Source: Puniceicoccaceae bacterium
GTDB lineage: Bacteria; Verrucomicrobiota; Verrucomicrobiia; Opitutales; Coraliomargaritaceae
Assembly: GCA_017857255.1 (NCBI GenBank)
Contig: JAFMDL010000014.1
Coordinates: 1 to 42,383, forward strand
Direction: 5' to 3'
Length of the DNA stretch: 42,383 bases
Shown here: positions 9,938 through 19,217 of the stretch, in pieces
How positions within the stretch are numbered: position 1 is the first letter of the stretch
How the letters are laid out: the number at the start of each line of letters is the position of its first letter
Notes under the pieces: generated by a model
Database searches by the model: none
What the model was told of the DNA's origin: nothing
The model's input: only the letters and a program-made list of their open reading frames with translations
Translations under genes and position numbers: made by a program

Positions 9938-10447
9938 ATGAAGACTTTTGAGCAATTTAAGGCATCACGTGAGAAGATGGATCCGAGCACTCGGAAAATG
10001 TCTGAGCACCAATGGGGTCAGGCGTATTCAGCTTATCGCAGTGCTCGTGAGCATGTTCGCAGTAGTCGAGCATCGTCATCGCCCTCCACTAAGCCGCGCC
10101 GGCGCAGTTCTTCTACATCGGGCATGCATGCGCCTTCGAGTGCGTCACCTTCCTCGGTATTAAAACTACAAGTCCGCGCTGAATCAGCCTATGCAGATCT
10201 ACGCTTGATTGTAGATATTTTATCTTGGGTAATTTTGGGTGCGACTGTTCTCTCTGCCGTGTTTGAGGGGCTCTCTTATGCAGCACCGATGGCGACCGGT
10301 GTAGTGCTGCTGGAGGGCGCGATTCAAGCGATCGCCATCATTGTGCTGCGCTTAGTTGTGCATGTGGTGATCGATATTCCAGATGTCGCGTTGTATCGTA
10401 TGTGCCGTGAGCAGCATACAGCTGCAGAAGATGACGAAGCTAAATAG
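9938..10447 (+). CDS. Small membrane protein with basic Ser-rich N-terminus
   Basis: Family not recognised. The 169-residue protein starts with a charged segment (MKTFEQFKASREKMDP), followed by a Ser/Arg/Pro-rich, probably disordered stretch (about 38-75, with RRRSSSTSG). Two hydrophobic helices follow: about 93-115 (LIVDILSWVILGATVLSAVF) and about 118-150 (APMATGVVLLEGAIQAIAIIVLRLVVHVVIDI). It ends in an acidic tail (AAEDDEAK). It lies 75 bp after the MscS gene and could be co-transcribed. The coding frame is convincing from length and composition but no function can be given. Confidence 0.6.
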   Translation: MKTFEQFKASREKMDPSTRKMSEHQWGQAYSAYRSAREHVRSSRASSSPSTKPRRRSSSTSGMHAPSSASPSSVLKLQVRAESAYADLRLIVDILSWVILGATVLSAVFEGLSYAAPMATGVVLLEGAIQAIAIIVLRLVVHVVIDIPDVALYRMCREQHTAAEDDEAK

Positions 10448-10573
10448 TCTGCCGTCTATCTGTGAATTAGCCTCGCAGCGGCGTCATTGTATCACCTTAA
10501 AATAGGGGATTGGTAACTCCTTGCCCTACGGACTTGCGCCCCTGCTTGAAATTGGCCAACTTGCTCGGTTTCC

Positions 10574-12112
10574 ATGAGCAAGAATTTCTACATCACTACC
10601 GCAATCGACTACGCAAACGGCGCGCCGCACCTCGGCCATGCCTACGAAAAAGTGCTGACCGATATCGTCGCACGCTTTCGTCGCTTACAAGGCGATCAAG
10701 TGAAATTCGTCACTGGCCTAGATGAGCACGGACAAAAGGTGCAGATGTCGGCGGAGAAGCAGAGCATCGAGCCGCAGGAGTTTTGCGATGGCCATGCCGC
10801 CGCCTTTCAAGGGCTTTGTAAACGTTTGGAGATCACCAATGACGACTATATTCGCACCACTCAGTCACGTCATAAAAAAGTAGTGAGCGAAATTTTACAG
10901 ACTTTATTTGACAAGGGTGAGATCTATAAGGCGGACTACAATGGTTTTTATAGCCAACGCCAGGAGCAATTTGTCACGGAGAAGGAGAAGGTGGATGGCC
11001 AGTGGCCCGCGATATTTGGTGAGGTTGAGGAAGTCGTAGAGACTAACTATTTCTTTAAACTCGCACAGTATCAGGAGTGGTTGATTGATACGATCGCGCA
11101 GAACTCAGAGATGATCTACCCACGTTTTCGAAGTGCCGATGTGCTACAGTTCCTGAAAAAAGAGCCACTGAATGATCTTTGTATTTCACGCCCTAAGTCG
11201 CGCTTAGAGTGGGGGATTGAGCTGCCGTTTGATTCAGAATATGTAACTTACGTGTGGTTCGATGCGTTAACTAACTATATTACAGCAGCAGGCTATGGTA
11301 CCGATGAGTTTGAGCAGAATTGGCCGGCGGATTATCATGTGATCGGCAAAGACATTCTCGTCCCACCACATGCGGTTTACTGGCCGATCATGCTTAAGGC
11401 TCTGAATCTTGAATTGCCGAGGCATTTCCTTGTGCATGGCTGGTGGCTGAGTTCTGGTGCGAAAATGTCGAAGAGCACCGGCGAAGTCGTTGATCCGCTG
11501 GATTTGATCGAGCAGTTTGGTACCGATGCGTTCCGCTACTTTGTGACGCGGGAAATGAACGTAGGTCAAGACAGCGAATTTTCGATCGATCTCTTCATGA
11601 GCCGCTACAATAGTGACCTAGCTAATGACCTTGGTAATTTGGTCAGTCGTCTTCTAAATATGGGCAGCCGCTATACTGAAGGCAAAGTACCTGCAGCATC
11701 GGTGGATGAGCAGCCAGAGCAAGATTTGAAGGCACTGTGGGATAAGACTCAGGGAGAGCTGATCCCGCTATTCGAAGGGTTTCAGTTTCACAAGGCATTG
11801 GATCGTATTTTTACCTTTATTTCAGGGATTAATAAATATGCTGAAACACGTGCGCCGTGGAAATTGGCTAAGTCGGACGCACCTGAAGATCAGGCAAGAC
11901 TACAAACCTCCCTCGCTTATATGGCTGAAGCCTTACGCTTGGGTGTGGTGATGCTGACTCCTGTTATGCCTGATATTTCAGGTAAGGTGCGTGCGCTTGT
12001 CGGGGCAGCGGATTTTGATCGTTTGGAAGGCCAATTGCAGTGGGGTAACAGCCTTGTAGGCAATGCACTCGGCGAGAAGACGATTCTGTTTCCTCGCCCT
12101 GAGAAGAAGTAG
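10574..12112 (+). CDS. metG: Methionyl-tRNA synthetase
   Basis: A 512-residue class I synthetase that charges tRNA-Met. The HIGH motif is HLGH at 19-22 and the KMSKS loop is KMSKS at 297-301, with the expected spacing. The connective region that usually bears a zinc knuckle (around 120-160, YNGFYSQRQEQFVT) has no cysteine pairs, so this is a zinc-free variant. The substrate-binding stretch reads ILVPPHAVYW rather than the E. coli RFHAVYW form. The anticodon-binding helical domain fills about 350-500. There is no C-terminal tRNA-binding (EMAP) domain; in short forms this may be a separate gene or absent. The start ATG at 10574 follows a 126-bp spacer in which I see no riboswitch or T-box. Confidence 0.95.
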   Translation: MSKNFYITTAIDYANGAPHLGHAYEKVLTDIVARFRRLQGDQVKFVTGLDEHGQKVQMSAEKQSIEPQEFCDGHAAAFQGLCKRLEITNDDYIRTTQSRHKKVVSEILQTLFDKGEIYKADYNGFYSQRQEQFVTEKEKVDGQWPAIFGEVEEVVETNYFFKLAQYQEWLIDTIAQNSEMIYPRFRSADVLQFLKKEPLNDLCISRPKSRLEWGIELPFDSEYVTYVWFDALTNYITAAGYGTDEFEQNWPADYHVIGKDILVPPHAVYWPIMLKALNLELPRHFLVHGWWLSSGAKMSKSTGEVVDPLDLIEQFGTDAFRYFVTREMNVGQDSEFSIDLFMSRYNSDLANDLGNLVSRLLNMGSRYTEGKVPAASVDEQPEQDLKALWDKTQGELIPLFEGFQFHKALDRIFTFISGINKYAETRAPWKLAKSDAPEDQARLQTSLAYMAEALRLGVVMLTPVMPDISGKVRALVGAADFDRLEGQLQWGNSLVGNALGEKTILFPRPEKK

Positions 12113-12331
12113 CCTATGTAAGGCATGCTGATAGTTTTTCAATTGTCAGTCCGGTAAATATTCGGGTGAGGGTTGAAATAAAAATAAAGTTCATCGTCAC
12201 TTCCCGAGGAGATGTCGCTCTGCCTTGATGGGGCGGCTATTTTGTTGGGGGAGGTCGTCCCTCCCAAGAGGAAGAAGCAAACCGATCGCCCCGGACATCC
12301 ATCCATGCTTCCCACGCCTTTGACGATGAAC
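12113..12331. other. Intergenic region between convergent metG and TonB receptor, with a GC-rich palindrome
   Basis: No coding region is convincing here. A GC-rich inverted repeat, GGGAGG (12249-12254) with CCTCCC (12260-12265) around a 5-nt loop, sits in a local GC-rich patch (about 12210-12310) that differs from its AT-rich surroundings. It may be a copy of a dispersed intergenic repeat; I see no second copy in this window. No clear terminator for metG is found. Confidence 0.4.
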
Positions 12332-12364
12332 CAAAAAAAGCCCACGCAGTAATCACTCCGTGGG
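12332..12364 (-). terminator. Rho-independent terminator of the TonB-dependent receptor gene
   Basis: On the minus strand a 7-bp perfect stem (GCCCACG/CGTGGGC; 12339-12345 with 12358-12364) is followed by seven T (A run 12332-12338 on the plus strand). It sits 30 bp past the receptor stop codon. Confidence 0.8.
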
Positions 12365-12393
12365 CCAGAAACAACAAATCTTACGAAATAATC

Positions 12394-14508
12394 TTAGAAA
12401 CGACCGACAACCTGAAAGGTCGCGTTGATTGGAGACCCCACTGATGCTTGGTCGATGTAGTGTGCACTGGGATAATATTCTTCGTCGAGTAGGTTCTCGA
12501 TGTTTACCTGCAGGCGAAGGTTTTCGCTGATCTGATAGTAGGCAGCTGCGTCGATTCTAAAGAAATCAGGAAGATCTGCAGACCCCTTAGCTAAATCTTT
12601 GTCTTTAATTTTGATTTTGCTTTCGTCCTGATAGATTGCACCCAGACCAAGGCCGAATTTCTCGGTGACTTGATAATGATTCCAGATGGAGAACATATGT
12701 TCTGGCAACTCAAATGGGCGTTCGCCGCTATCAGTCTCACCATCCAAGTAGCTGTAGCCTGCTGTGAGTGACCATTGATCAGTGATTTGACTATTGAACT
12801 GTGCTTCGAACCCAGTGATCTCGCTGTTCAATGTTTCTGAGCCTCCTGTGCCATCATCTTGCACGATGTCCTGTTCAATTTTGAAAATCGCTGCAGTCAC
12901 GCTATAGCCGTGTGCGAAGTCCCATTTCACGCCAGCTTCAAGATTGGTGAATTGGTCGGGATCGAGGCCTTGGGCACCTAGATCTGCAAATTGTTCACCA
13001 CTCTGCGGGAGGAATGTTTCGCTATAGCTTGCGTAGATCGAGATGTTTTCTTGGGGCTTATAGATGATGCCGGTGCGAGGTGTAATTTCCTCATCAGTTT
13101 GGCTGCCGTCAGTGCTGCCTGGAGTATTATCAGTTACGTTGATGTCGAAGCTGTCGAAGCGTCCCCCAAGAACCAGTATTAGCTCTTCAGAAAGCTTAAT
13201 CTCGTCCTGCAGGTAGAATGAGTAGACTGTTAGATCAGACTCGGTGTCGTCGTTGAGGTTAGTGAAGGGACCGACATCAAGGCCACCGGCGTTGAAACCC
13301 ACCCCGCTTACTTTACGCTGGCTGATTTGGAACACCTTTTTGTCGATTGTACCCCCTGATCCGTCATCAAATTCAGGATTGTAGCGATCATTCTCAGAGG
13401 AGCTATCACCAAACTCGGCACCAAAGAGCAGGGTGTGCTCAATGTCGTTAGTTTCCAACTCGTAGACAAGATTACCAGAGAGCAGAAAGTTCTTGCGATT
13501 GGTCGTGTCTCTGTAGCCGTCGAGCGTGACTTGATCCGGGGTCGCCTCATCGTAATTTGCCGCATAAAAGTTCTGATAGAGCTTATCGGAGTTGGTATAT
13601 GAGGCGGTAAAGATCCCTTTAAGGGTATCGGAGAACTCATGCTGGAGCATCGCACGAATCGCACGAGTTTCGAACTCAGACTTATTTAGATTAGGGTCGC
13701 CAAAAACGATATCGTTGAGGGCATCTACTGGTTTGCCGTTGGCGGTTGGAATGCCGCGATCAATCGAACGATCATAGTCAATGTACTCGAACGATACGTC
13801 GAGGGTTGTCTTTTCAGCAAGTTGGAACTTAAAGGTCGGGTTGACGCCATAGCCCTCACCATCGGAGTAGTCGCGGTGATTTTTGAAGGTGTTGTAGTAG
13901 GCATTGATGCGGAACGCAGTGTCTTCGTTAATGACAACATTGCTATCGACCGCTACTTCCGCGCCACCATAGGTGTTGATTGCCGTGGAGTAACCATTGA
14001 AGTTCTCACCAATTACACCTTTTTTAGTGACTCGATTAAGGATGCCTCCAGCGCCGCCGCGGCCAAATAACAGTGCATTCGGGCCACGTAAAATTTCGAC
14101 CTGCTCGATATTGTAGAGCGGGCGGTAGTATTGAACATCGTCACGTACACCGTCGACGAAGAAGTCAGCAGTCGAGCGAACTCCACGGAAGACGACGGCA
14201 TCACGGTGACCTTCACCTTGTGACATGCTGACACCTGGGGTGTAATCCACGATATCACCAATGCTATCGAAGCCGCGTATTGAGATGTCGTCGGCTGTGG
14301 TGATCGACAAGCTTTGTGGCACGTCGATGATCGGAGTGGGTGTTTTTAGTGCATTGACTTGGTCAGCATAGAGCGAGTTGCCCACGATAACGGTTGCGTC
14401 TAGTACAACGACTTCTGCTGCTTCTACTGTCTGCCCAGACACTGCAGATGCAGTGATCACCATCGAGAAAGCGACGCTTGTTAGTAACTTATTGGTTTGT
14501 TGGTTCAT
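12394..14508 (-). CDS. TonB-dependent siderophore receptor
   Basis: A 704-residue outer-membrane receptor for ferric siderophores of the FhuA/FcuA-like (TIGR01783) type. The N-terminal signal peptide ends around residue 25-31 (MVITASAVSGQTVEAA). The plug domain runs to about 175 (DVPQSLSITTADDISIRG, then VFRGVRSTADFFVDGVRDD, then the conserved QVEILRGPNALLFGRGGAGGI region). The remaining residues form the 22-strand barrel, ending in the aromatic outer-membrane signature (VVGRF). The N-terminal valine-rich ATVIVG segment could serve as TonB box. The substrate cannot be read from sequence, but hydroxamate or catecholate siderophores are usual. It lies directly downstream of the TonB2 cluster, with a 271-bp spacer and its own terminator, so it probably has its own promoter and works with that TonB. 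Confidence 0.93.
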   Translation of the reverse strand: MNQQTNKLLTSVAFSMVITASAVSGQTVEAAEVVVLDATVIVGNSLYADQVNALKTPTPIIDVPQSLSITTADDISIRGFDSIGDIVDYTPGVSMSQGEGHRDAVVFRGVRSTADFFVDGVRDDVQYYRPLYNIEQVEILRGPNALLFGRGGAGGILNRVTKKGVIGENFNGYSTAINTYGGAEVAVDSNVVINEDTAFRINAYYNTFKNHRDYSDGEGYGVNPTFKFQLAEKTTLDVSFEYIDYDRSIDRGIPTANGKPVDALNDIVFGDPNLNKSEFETRAIRAMLQHEFSDTLKGIFTASYTNSDKLYQNFYAANYDEATPDQVTLDGYRDTTNRKNFLLSGNLVYELETNDIEHTLLFGAEFGDSSSENDRYNPEFDDGSGGTIDKKVFQISQRKVSGVGFNAGGLDVGPFTNLNDDTESDLTVYSFYLQDEIKLSEELILVLGGRFDSFDINVTDNTPGSTDGSQTDEEITPRTGIIYKPQENISIYASYSETFLPQSGEQFADLGAQGLDPDQFTNLEAGVKWDFAHGYSVTAAIFKIEQDIVQDDGTGGSETLNSEITGFEAQFNSQITDQWSLTAGYSYLDGETDSGERPFELPEHMFSIWNHYQVTEKFGLGLGAIYQDESKIKIKDKDLAKGSADLPDFFRIDAAAYYQISENLRLQVNIENLLDEEYYPSAHYIDQASVGSPINATFQVVGRF

Positions 14509-14779
14509 TCTTCAGTAGTGTATGTGATTTAGAACTGATAATTCTGTGGCTTACAATACCACTGAACGATGAATGTATCTACTCCATGACGGAGTGATTG
14601 TGCCCCGATATGGAGCTATTTTATTATTTTAGGCCATTCTCTGGCATGACGAATTCGATCGATGTATCCTCGCTCGCCGAATGTGGCCGCGCGCCGACCG
14701 TGGAGCGTTCTATTGATGCACCAAGAGATAGAGTGGTTCACTGCATATCAATGTCATACACCCCTTAGAATATCAGCAG
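14509..14779 (-). promoter_or_regulatory. Upstream region of the TonB receptor with two small palindromes
   Basis: This 271-bp spacer should hold the receptor promoter. Two imperfect or short palindromes are visible: 14531-14545 (AGAA...TTCT arms, containing one GATAAT hexamer as in Fur sites) and 14581-14595 (ACTCC-ATGAC-GGAGT). Neither matches the TGAGA-N5-TCTCA sites found elsewhere in the island. No gene is seen here. Confidence 0.35.
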
Positions 14780-16129
14780 CTACTGAGCTGCGATTACTTT
14801 TTCGATGCTAGCCATAAACTGTGCCACGTCTGGACGCTGCTTGATGCGCTGACTTTGTTGCAAGTGTTTAAGTGCGGCGTGGAATCTGGACTGCGCGACT
14901 GCGGTGCGAGCCAGACCTATTAGAGCTTCGACTTGAACCTCTACGACCGATGTGGCGCGTTCAAAATAGAATGTAGCCGTTGCATAGGCTTCCTGATCGA
15001 GCTGTACATTCGCCATTAGTAAGAGTGCATCACCATTCAGTGGTTGCTCTTTGAGTACCGATTGTAATTGGGCCAGACCTTGCTCGAGGTCGCCGGCTTC
15101 GATGGTTAGTTGTGCTACAATCACGGTTTTTTCCACGGTCTGCTCTGGGCTAAGTTCGGATTCGAGACTGCTGTCGATTAGTTTCAAATACGTGCGGGCG
15201 GCATCAAATAGGCCGAGTTGCATGAGCCGCCGCAGCGGCTTGAGTGCCTGTTCAGGACGTGTCGTTGGGTCTTGTTTGAGTGCAGCCAAATAGTTATTTA
15301 AAGCGAGCTCATAGGCGTCCTCGTTGAGATACATATCACCGAGCAGGCTGAGGCTCGATGCAGATGGTGGCGCGACGGTATGGGCGATTTCTAAATTGGC
15401 AATCGCATCATCCACTTGGTTTTGCGAGAGGTAGCTATTGGCTTGAAAGAGCCAGTAATCTTGCTCGTCTGGATGTTCGCTGATGAGTTCGTCGAAGAGG
15501 GCGATTGCAGTGCCGTATTGTTGAGTCATGAGCAAGCATTGTGCTTCACCACGACGTACGTCTATGCTGTCTGGTAAAAACATACGTGCAAGTTGATAGG
15601 CGCTCAGAGCCGACTGGTATTTTTCTTCAGTAAGGTACGCGTAAGCGAGCATGCTGTAGCTTTGACCGTCACCACCGCCTAATTCGATGACGCGGAGTAG
15701 ATGCTTGATAGCGGTTTCGTAGTTGTCTTGCTGGATGTAAATCAGGGCAAGATTACGATGCGCACGACGGAAATCAGGGAATTTTTTGAGCGCGGCATTC
15801 AGGTAAGAGGCTGCATCATTGTAGTTATCTTGTATATAATAGAGGCTGCCGACGAGATAATCGAACGCGGCATTACTCATTTTAGTTATACCTTTTTTGG
15901 CGAGCTCGATTGCCTTTTCTGGCTTGTTTTGTAAGTAGGGTGCAATCGACTCATAGAGTGGCCGGTCCGCTTGTGTGAGGATGGGTTCGATGGCGGAGTT
16001 GATGCCAAAGCTGCCATAGAAGCGTTGCTTGAACTCTGGGCTATTTGGATTGGTGTCAACCAGCTCGAAACTTGGCGAAGCTTGAGCAGTGCCAGAAAGT
16101 AGGGAGATAAGTAAGATGTGTCGAATCAT
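14780..16129 (-). CDS. Secreted TPR protein of the TonB2 cluster
   Basis: A 449-residue exported protein with a signal peptide (MIRHILLISLLSGTAQAS) followed by tandem tetratricopeptide repeats along most of its length, for example AFDYLVGSLYYIQDNYNDAASYLNAALKK-type units and FRRAHRNLALIYIQQDNYETAI-type units. It is probably periplasmic. TPR proteins end the TonB2 clusters of Vibrio and relatives, where they are thought to assist the energy-transducing complex. The gene starts 23 bp after tonB in the same direction. An upstream ATG at 16180 would overlap tonB and mask the signal peptide, so I choose 16129. The specific partner is unknown. Confidence 0.8.
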   Translation of the reverse strand: MIRHILLISLLSGTAQASPSFELVDTNPNSPEFKQRFYGSFGINSAIEPILTQADRPLYESIAPYLQNKPEKAIELAKKGITKMSNAAFDYLVGSLYYIQDNYNDAASYLNAALKKFPDFRRAHRNLALIYIQQDNYETAIKHLLRVIELGGGDGQSYSMLAYAYLTEEKYQSALSAYQLARMFLPDSIDVRRGEAQCLLMTQQYGTAIALFDELISEHPDEQDYWLFQANSYLSQNQVDDAIANLEIAHTVAPPSASSLSLLGDMYLNEDAYELALNNYLAALKQDPTTRPEQALKPLRRLMQLGLFDAARTYLKLIDSSLESELSPEQTVEKTVIVAQLTIEAGDLEQGLAQLQSVLKEQPLNGDALLLMANVQLDQEAYATATFYFERATSVVEVQVEALIGLARTAVAQSRFHAALKHLQQSQRIKQRPDVAQFMASIEKVIAAQ

Positions 16130-16152
16130 GACAAAATAGATGCAAGGTACAA

Positions 16153-16818
16153 TTATGGTGCGCGCAGAAGGATAGGCCATTCGCCGATTACTTTCTGTGG
16201 CACGCCACCTACCTTCGGTGGCGTAAAACGGGCTTTACGAATGACTTCTTTTGCCGCCTGAATAAGGCGCGGGTCAGAGGCTGATATGATCTCTAATACA
16301 CGGGCGCGTCCTTTGGTATCGATCTCGATTTTGGCGAGCACCCGTCCCTCACGAATCCCGCGCCGAACCAGCTCCCTTGGGTAGACGATACTTGGGCTGT
16401 TAATAATACGGGGGGCACTTTGTAGATCCGCAAAAGTGAAAAGCTTTTGAATCTCGCTGAGAGCATCGACCTCTGTCGCAAAGCCTGCGCTCGTGACGCC
16501 GACTCGCAGTGCGCCGCTGATGCTTGGGTTTAGGGAAAGCTCCAACTGGCTGAGGCTAAAATCCTGCAACTGTTGCTTAAATTCAGGAGTCGGCTCCGGC
16601 TCGCTCTGCTCAACTTTTTCGGGCGGGGGAGGTAGGATCAAGGGTGCTGGTGGGGTGCTGGTCATTGCTTCCCTAAATTCTATTAGATCGTTACGCTGAT
16701 TGCCTAAGTGCTGAGTAATCGGAATCGCCAGAAAAACCAGTAGTGTCATCAATAGTGCACCTACCAGCGCGAGCGGCGCTCGCGCTTTGTTGTGATCGAC
16801 TGGTAGTGTTTGTTCCAT
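16153..16818 (-). CDS. tonB: TonB energy-transducing protein (TonB2 type)
   Basis: A 221-residue TonB. It spans the inner membrane by one N-terminal helix (about 15-37, LALVGALLMTLLVFLAIPI), has a short Pro/Glu spacer (PLILPPPPEKVEQSEPEPTP), and ends in a TonB C-terminal domain (about 130-221, with YPRELVRRGIREGRV, VLAKIEIDTKGRARVLEI and a KARFTPPKVGG core). The short proline region is typical of TonB2 rather than E. coli TonB. The start codon overlaps the exbD stop by one base (TAATG), a sign of translational coupling. It links proton motive force from ExbB/ExbD to the outer-membrane receptor encoded just downstream. Confidence 0.92.
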   Translation of the reverse strand: MEQTLPVDHNKARAPLALVGALLMTLLVFLAIPITQHLGNQRNDLIEFREAMTSTPPAPLILPPPPEKVEQSEPEPTPEFKQQLQDFSLSQLELSLNPSISGALRVGVTSAGFATEVDALSEIQKLFTFADLQSAPRIINSPSIVYPRELVRRGIREGRVLAKIEIDTKGRARVLEIISASDPRLIQAAKEVIRKARFTPPKVGGVPQKVIGEWPILLRAP

Positions 16819-17225
16819 TAACGAGTCGTTGCTAAGTGGATACTGGTTGCGCCCGCTAGGGCAGCTTCGTCATGTACTTTTGTGTAAAGATCGACCGATA
16901 CGGTCTTGTCTGCTTGGATGATGACTGGCATCTCTGGCTCGCGCAGGAGCAGGCGCTTTACAATACCACGTACGCCGTTGCTGCCGATTTCATTGCCGCC
17001 GTACACAATTTTACCATTCTCTGTAATCGCGATTAAAATCGAGTTTTTGTCGAGGTCGTTGGCTGAGGCGGCTTCGGGGCGCTGCACATCCACGCCGGTT
17101 TCTTCGACGAAGACGGTTGTGACGATGAAGAAAATTAGCAAGATGAAGACAATATCAATCAGTGGGGAGACATTGATCTCGTCGGCTTTTTGCGATTGTG
17201 AGAAAATGAGGCGGCGTGATTTCAT
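16818..17225 (-). CDS. exbD: ExbD-type biopolymer transport protein
   Basis: A 135-residue ExbD/TolR protein of the proton channel that energises TonB. A single membrane helix (about 22-43, [23 protein letters not shown]) contains the essential Asp (SPLIDIVF). The periplasmic domain follows ([11 protein letters not shown], then [15 protein letters not shown], then [18 protein letters not shown]). The gene overlaps exbB by 4 bp upstream and tonB by 1 bp downstream, so the three are translationally coupled. Confidence 0.94.
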   Translation of the reverse strand: MKSRRLIFSQSQKADEINVSPLIDIVFILLIFFIVTTVFVEETGVDVQRPEAASANDLDKNSILIAITENGKIVYGGNEIGSNGVRGIVKRLLLREPEMPVIIQADKTVSVDLYTKVHDEAALAGATSIHLATTR

Positions 17226-17818
17226 TTGGAGGCGAGGGTCACGTTGTAATATTCGAGGCGCGCAATACAGCGTTCGAGTTGGTTGCGGCGCTGTATAATA
17301 AAGGAGAGCACTACTAATGCTGGAATCGATACCAGTAGGCCGGTTTGAGTGGTGATTAAGGCTTCTGAAATGCCTTCGATCATATTTTCAAATTTACTGC
17401 CATGCGGGACAATCATGCCATTGAAAGTTACCAGCATACCAGTCACCGTGCCCAGTAATCCGACGAGTGGACCGGCGGTAATGATGATTGCTAAGAAACG
17501 TATCCGGCGATTGATAATGGGGAGATATTCCTGGCGTACTTGTTTAAAGTGGCGCCGCACTTCATGTGTTGAAGTCGCCTCGGTTAGCAGCAGTTGCTTC
17601 AAGGTGATGAGGCTGTTGGAGAGCTCAGATTTTAGTGCATCATCAGAGAGTTGATATACTTTACTGCGTAGTAAAAAGTGCATTCGTAGGCGCAAGTATA
17701 GATCCAATGCTGTATAATACATGAAGACTGCGAGTCCCAATAGGGGAAGCATCAGCCAGCCACCTGCGGTCCAAACGCGAAGGGCTTCCTGATAAAGGCT
17801 GTGAGAATGGTTAAGCAC
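17222..17818 (-). CDS. exbB: ExbB2-type MotA/TolQ/ExbB proton channel protein
   Basis: A 198-residue MotA/TolQ/ExbB family protein with three membrane helices: about 17-37 ([20 protein letters not shown]), about 105-130 ([27 protein letters not shown]) and about 150-175 ([23 protein letters not shown]). It carries the family signature [13 protein letters not shown] followed by [14 protein letters not shown]. With ExbD it forms the stator that conducts protons. It sits 11 bp after the longer TtpC-like paralogue, the arrangement of the TonB2 systems of Vibrio. Confidence 0.93.
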   Translation of the reverse strand: MLNHSHSLYQEALRVWTAGGWLMLPLLGLAVFMYYTALDLYLRLRMHFLLRSKVYQLSDDALKSELSNSLITLKQLLLTEATSTHEVRRHFKQVRQEYLPIINRRIRFLAIIITAGPLVGLLGTVTGMLVTFNGMIVPHGSKFENMIEGISEALITTQTGLLVSIPALVVLSFIIQRRNQLERCIARLEYYNVTLASK

Positions 17819-17829
17819 AGTTAGTTATT

Positions 17830-19212
17830 TTACTTATTTCGAGACAGAGTATTAAGCAGTGCCACCGAAAGCTTTTCTATATGCGCCATAACTCCTGATA
17901 CTTTACGCGAGAGCAGGGCATGAATGATCAATGCGGGGATGGCCAAGACTAGACCTAGTTCAGTGGTAATCAATGCTTCAGAGATGCCTGAGATGAGAGG
18001 CTTCGGGTCCCCCGATCCAAATACTCGCATTAAGTTGAAAGTCTTGATAATGCCTGTCACAGTTCCGAGTAGGCCCAGCAGCGGCGCGACCGATGCAGTG
18101 ACTGCGATGATATTTAAATAGCGCTCTAGCTTTGGTTGGGTATGCAGCATCGACTCATACATGGCCTCTTCGACCAATTCGATCGACTCCTCGCTATGCT
18201 CGACTGCTTGCACTAGCATGGCTCGTGCCGGCTCTGGTTGCGCTTGAGCCAGCTTTAAGGCCTCAGCTTGCTTGTTTGTCCGCAGCAATTTGGCAATGTC
18301 GTAGATTGTGTTCGGTGCAGGTTGGCGAATGGACATAATCTGCACGAATTTAAACAGGGCGACCATGGTGGCTACGAATGCAAATGCGATGATAGGGTAA
18401 ACCCAAATGCCGCCTTTTTTTAAGTGTACGAATAGACTGTCTTTGGTGCTTTGTAGCGCGAGTGCATTGCCTAGGCTTAGGTCCATTGGCAGCTCACCTC
18501 TTCCGCTTTGCGCGAGCGAGGAAATCTGCTCGGAAGACTCTGTATCGATAATTTGGATACGCGCTTGTAATGCTTTAGTCTCCTCAACGATTCCTGATTC
18601 TTCGCCACTAAAGTAAAGCAGTGGGCCGAGTTGTAGAAATTGCCCATTTGTTAAGCGCCCCTCGGAGTTGAGTGCTTGCCCGACATATTGCTTGCCGCCG
18701 AGTAGCTCCTGGACGCGCTCGAGGGAGCCGTGGATCAGGGTCAGCGAAGATTGGAGGCGTTCACTGTGAGTGGCTTCTGGATTTTCGAGTAGAAGATTGA
18801 GCGCTCGAATCGCTTCGCCGTAGTTGGCCAGCTCGCCGACTGACAAGCTACTCTCGAAGCTACTGTTGTATTCACTTAGGAGAGAGCTGGTAATAAAGTT
18901 GTATTCTTGCTGTAGTGAATGTACGTTATTTCGCAGAGTTTGTAGGTCAAGGCTGCGGCTATCGTCTGCTTTACGTGCTTCGTTGAGTGCGCTGCGCTGT
19001 TGTTTAGCAACGAGCTCTAGCTCACGGAGATTGCGAGCTAATGGGATCTGTTGATCTTGGATTTGCTGACGCTGCGCTGTCAGGCGACTCACCGCATCCT
19101 CTAGTTTGGCCAGCTGAGTCGCCTGTAGGCTGGCAAGATCTTGACCGAAAGATGTAGTCGCAAGGGCGAGGGAACTGAGGCCCAGTATGAATATGGATTT
19201 TAAATACTTCAC
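17830..19212 (-). CDS. ttpC: TtpC-like long ExbB/TolQ family protein of the TonB2 system
   Basis: A 460-residue protein with a signal peptide (MKYLKSIFILGLSSLALATTSFGQ), a long helical coiled-coil region in the periplasm (about 25-130, e.g. LEDAVSRLTAQRQQIQDQQI and NVHSLQQEYNFITSSLL), and a MotA/TolQ/ExbB domain at the C-terminus (about 265-455). The latter has three membrane helices and the signatures [17 protein letters not shown] and [21 protein letters not shown]. In Vibrio TonB2 systems the corresponding TtpC is required for uptake and links the ExbB2/ExbD2/TonB2 complex in the membrane. The length (about 450 aa) and the position before exbB match. It follows the DUF3450 gene by 5 bp. 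The name is by context and architecture. Confidence 0.88.
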   Translation of the reverse strand: MKYLKSIFILGLSSLALATTSFGQDLASLQATQLAKLEDAVSRLTAQRQQIQDQQIPLARNLRELELVAKQQRSALNEARKADDSRSLDLQTLRNNVHSLQQEYNFITSSLLSEYNSSFESSLSVGELANYGEAIRALNLLLENPEATHSERLQSSLTLIHGSLERVQELLGGKQYVGQALNSEGRLTNGQFLQLGPLLYFSGEESGIVEETKALQARIQIIDTESSEQISSLAQSGRGELPMDLSLGNALALQSTKDSLFVHLKKGGIWVYPIIAFAFVATMVALFKFVQIMSIRQPAPNTIYDIAKLLRTNKQAEALKLAQAQPEPARAMLVQAVEHSEESIELVEEAMYESMLHTQPKLERYLNIIAVTASVAPLLGLLGTVTGIIKTFNLMRVFGSGDPKPLISGISEALITTELGLVLAIPALIIHALLSRKVSGVMAHIEKLSVALLNTLSRNK

Positions 19213-19217
19213 AGACG

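Noticed and set aside
12113-12150. Terminator of metG
   Set aside because: Only a 4-bp GCCT/AGGC stem is seen before a distant T run; too weak to call.
12139-12345. Minus-strand open frame between metG and the TonB receptor
   Set aside because: It overlaps the receptor terminator, has unusual composition and no recognisable motif.
12350-14599. 11-bp inverted repeat flanking the TonB receptor (12350-12360 and 14589-14599)
   Set aside because: The length could arise by chance between two spacers, one copy lies in the terminator loop, and there is no transposase or target duplication.
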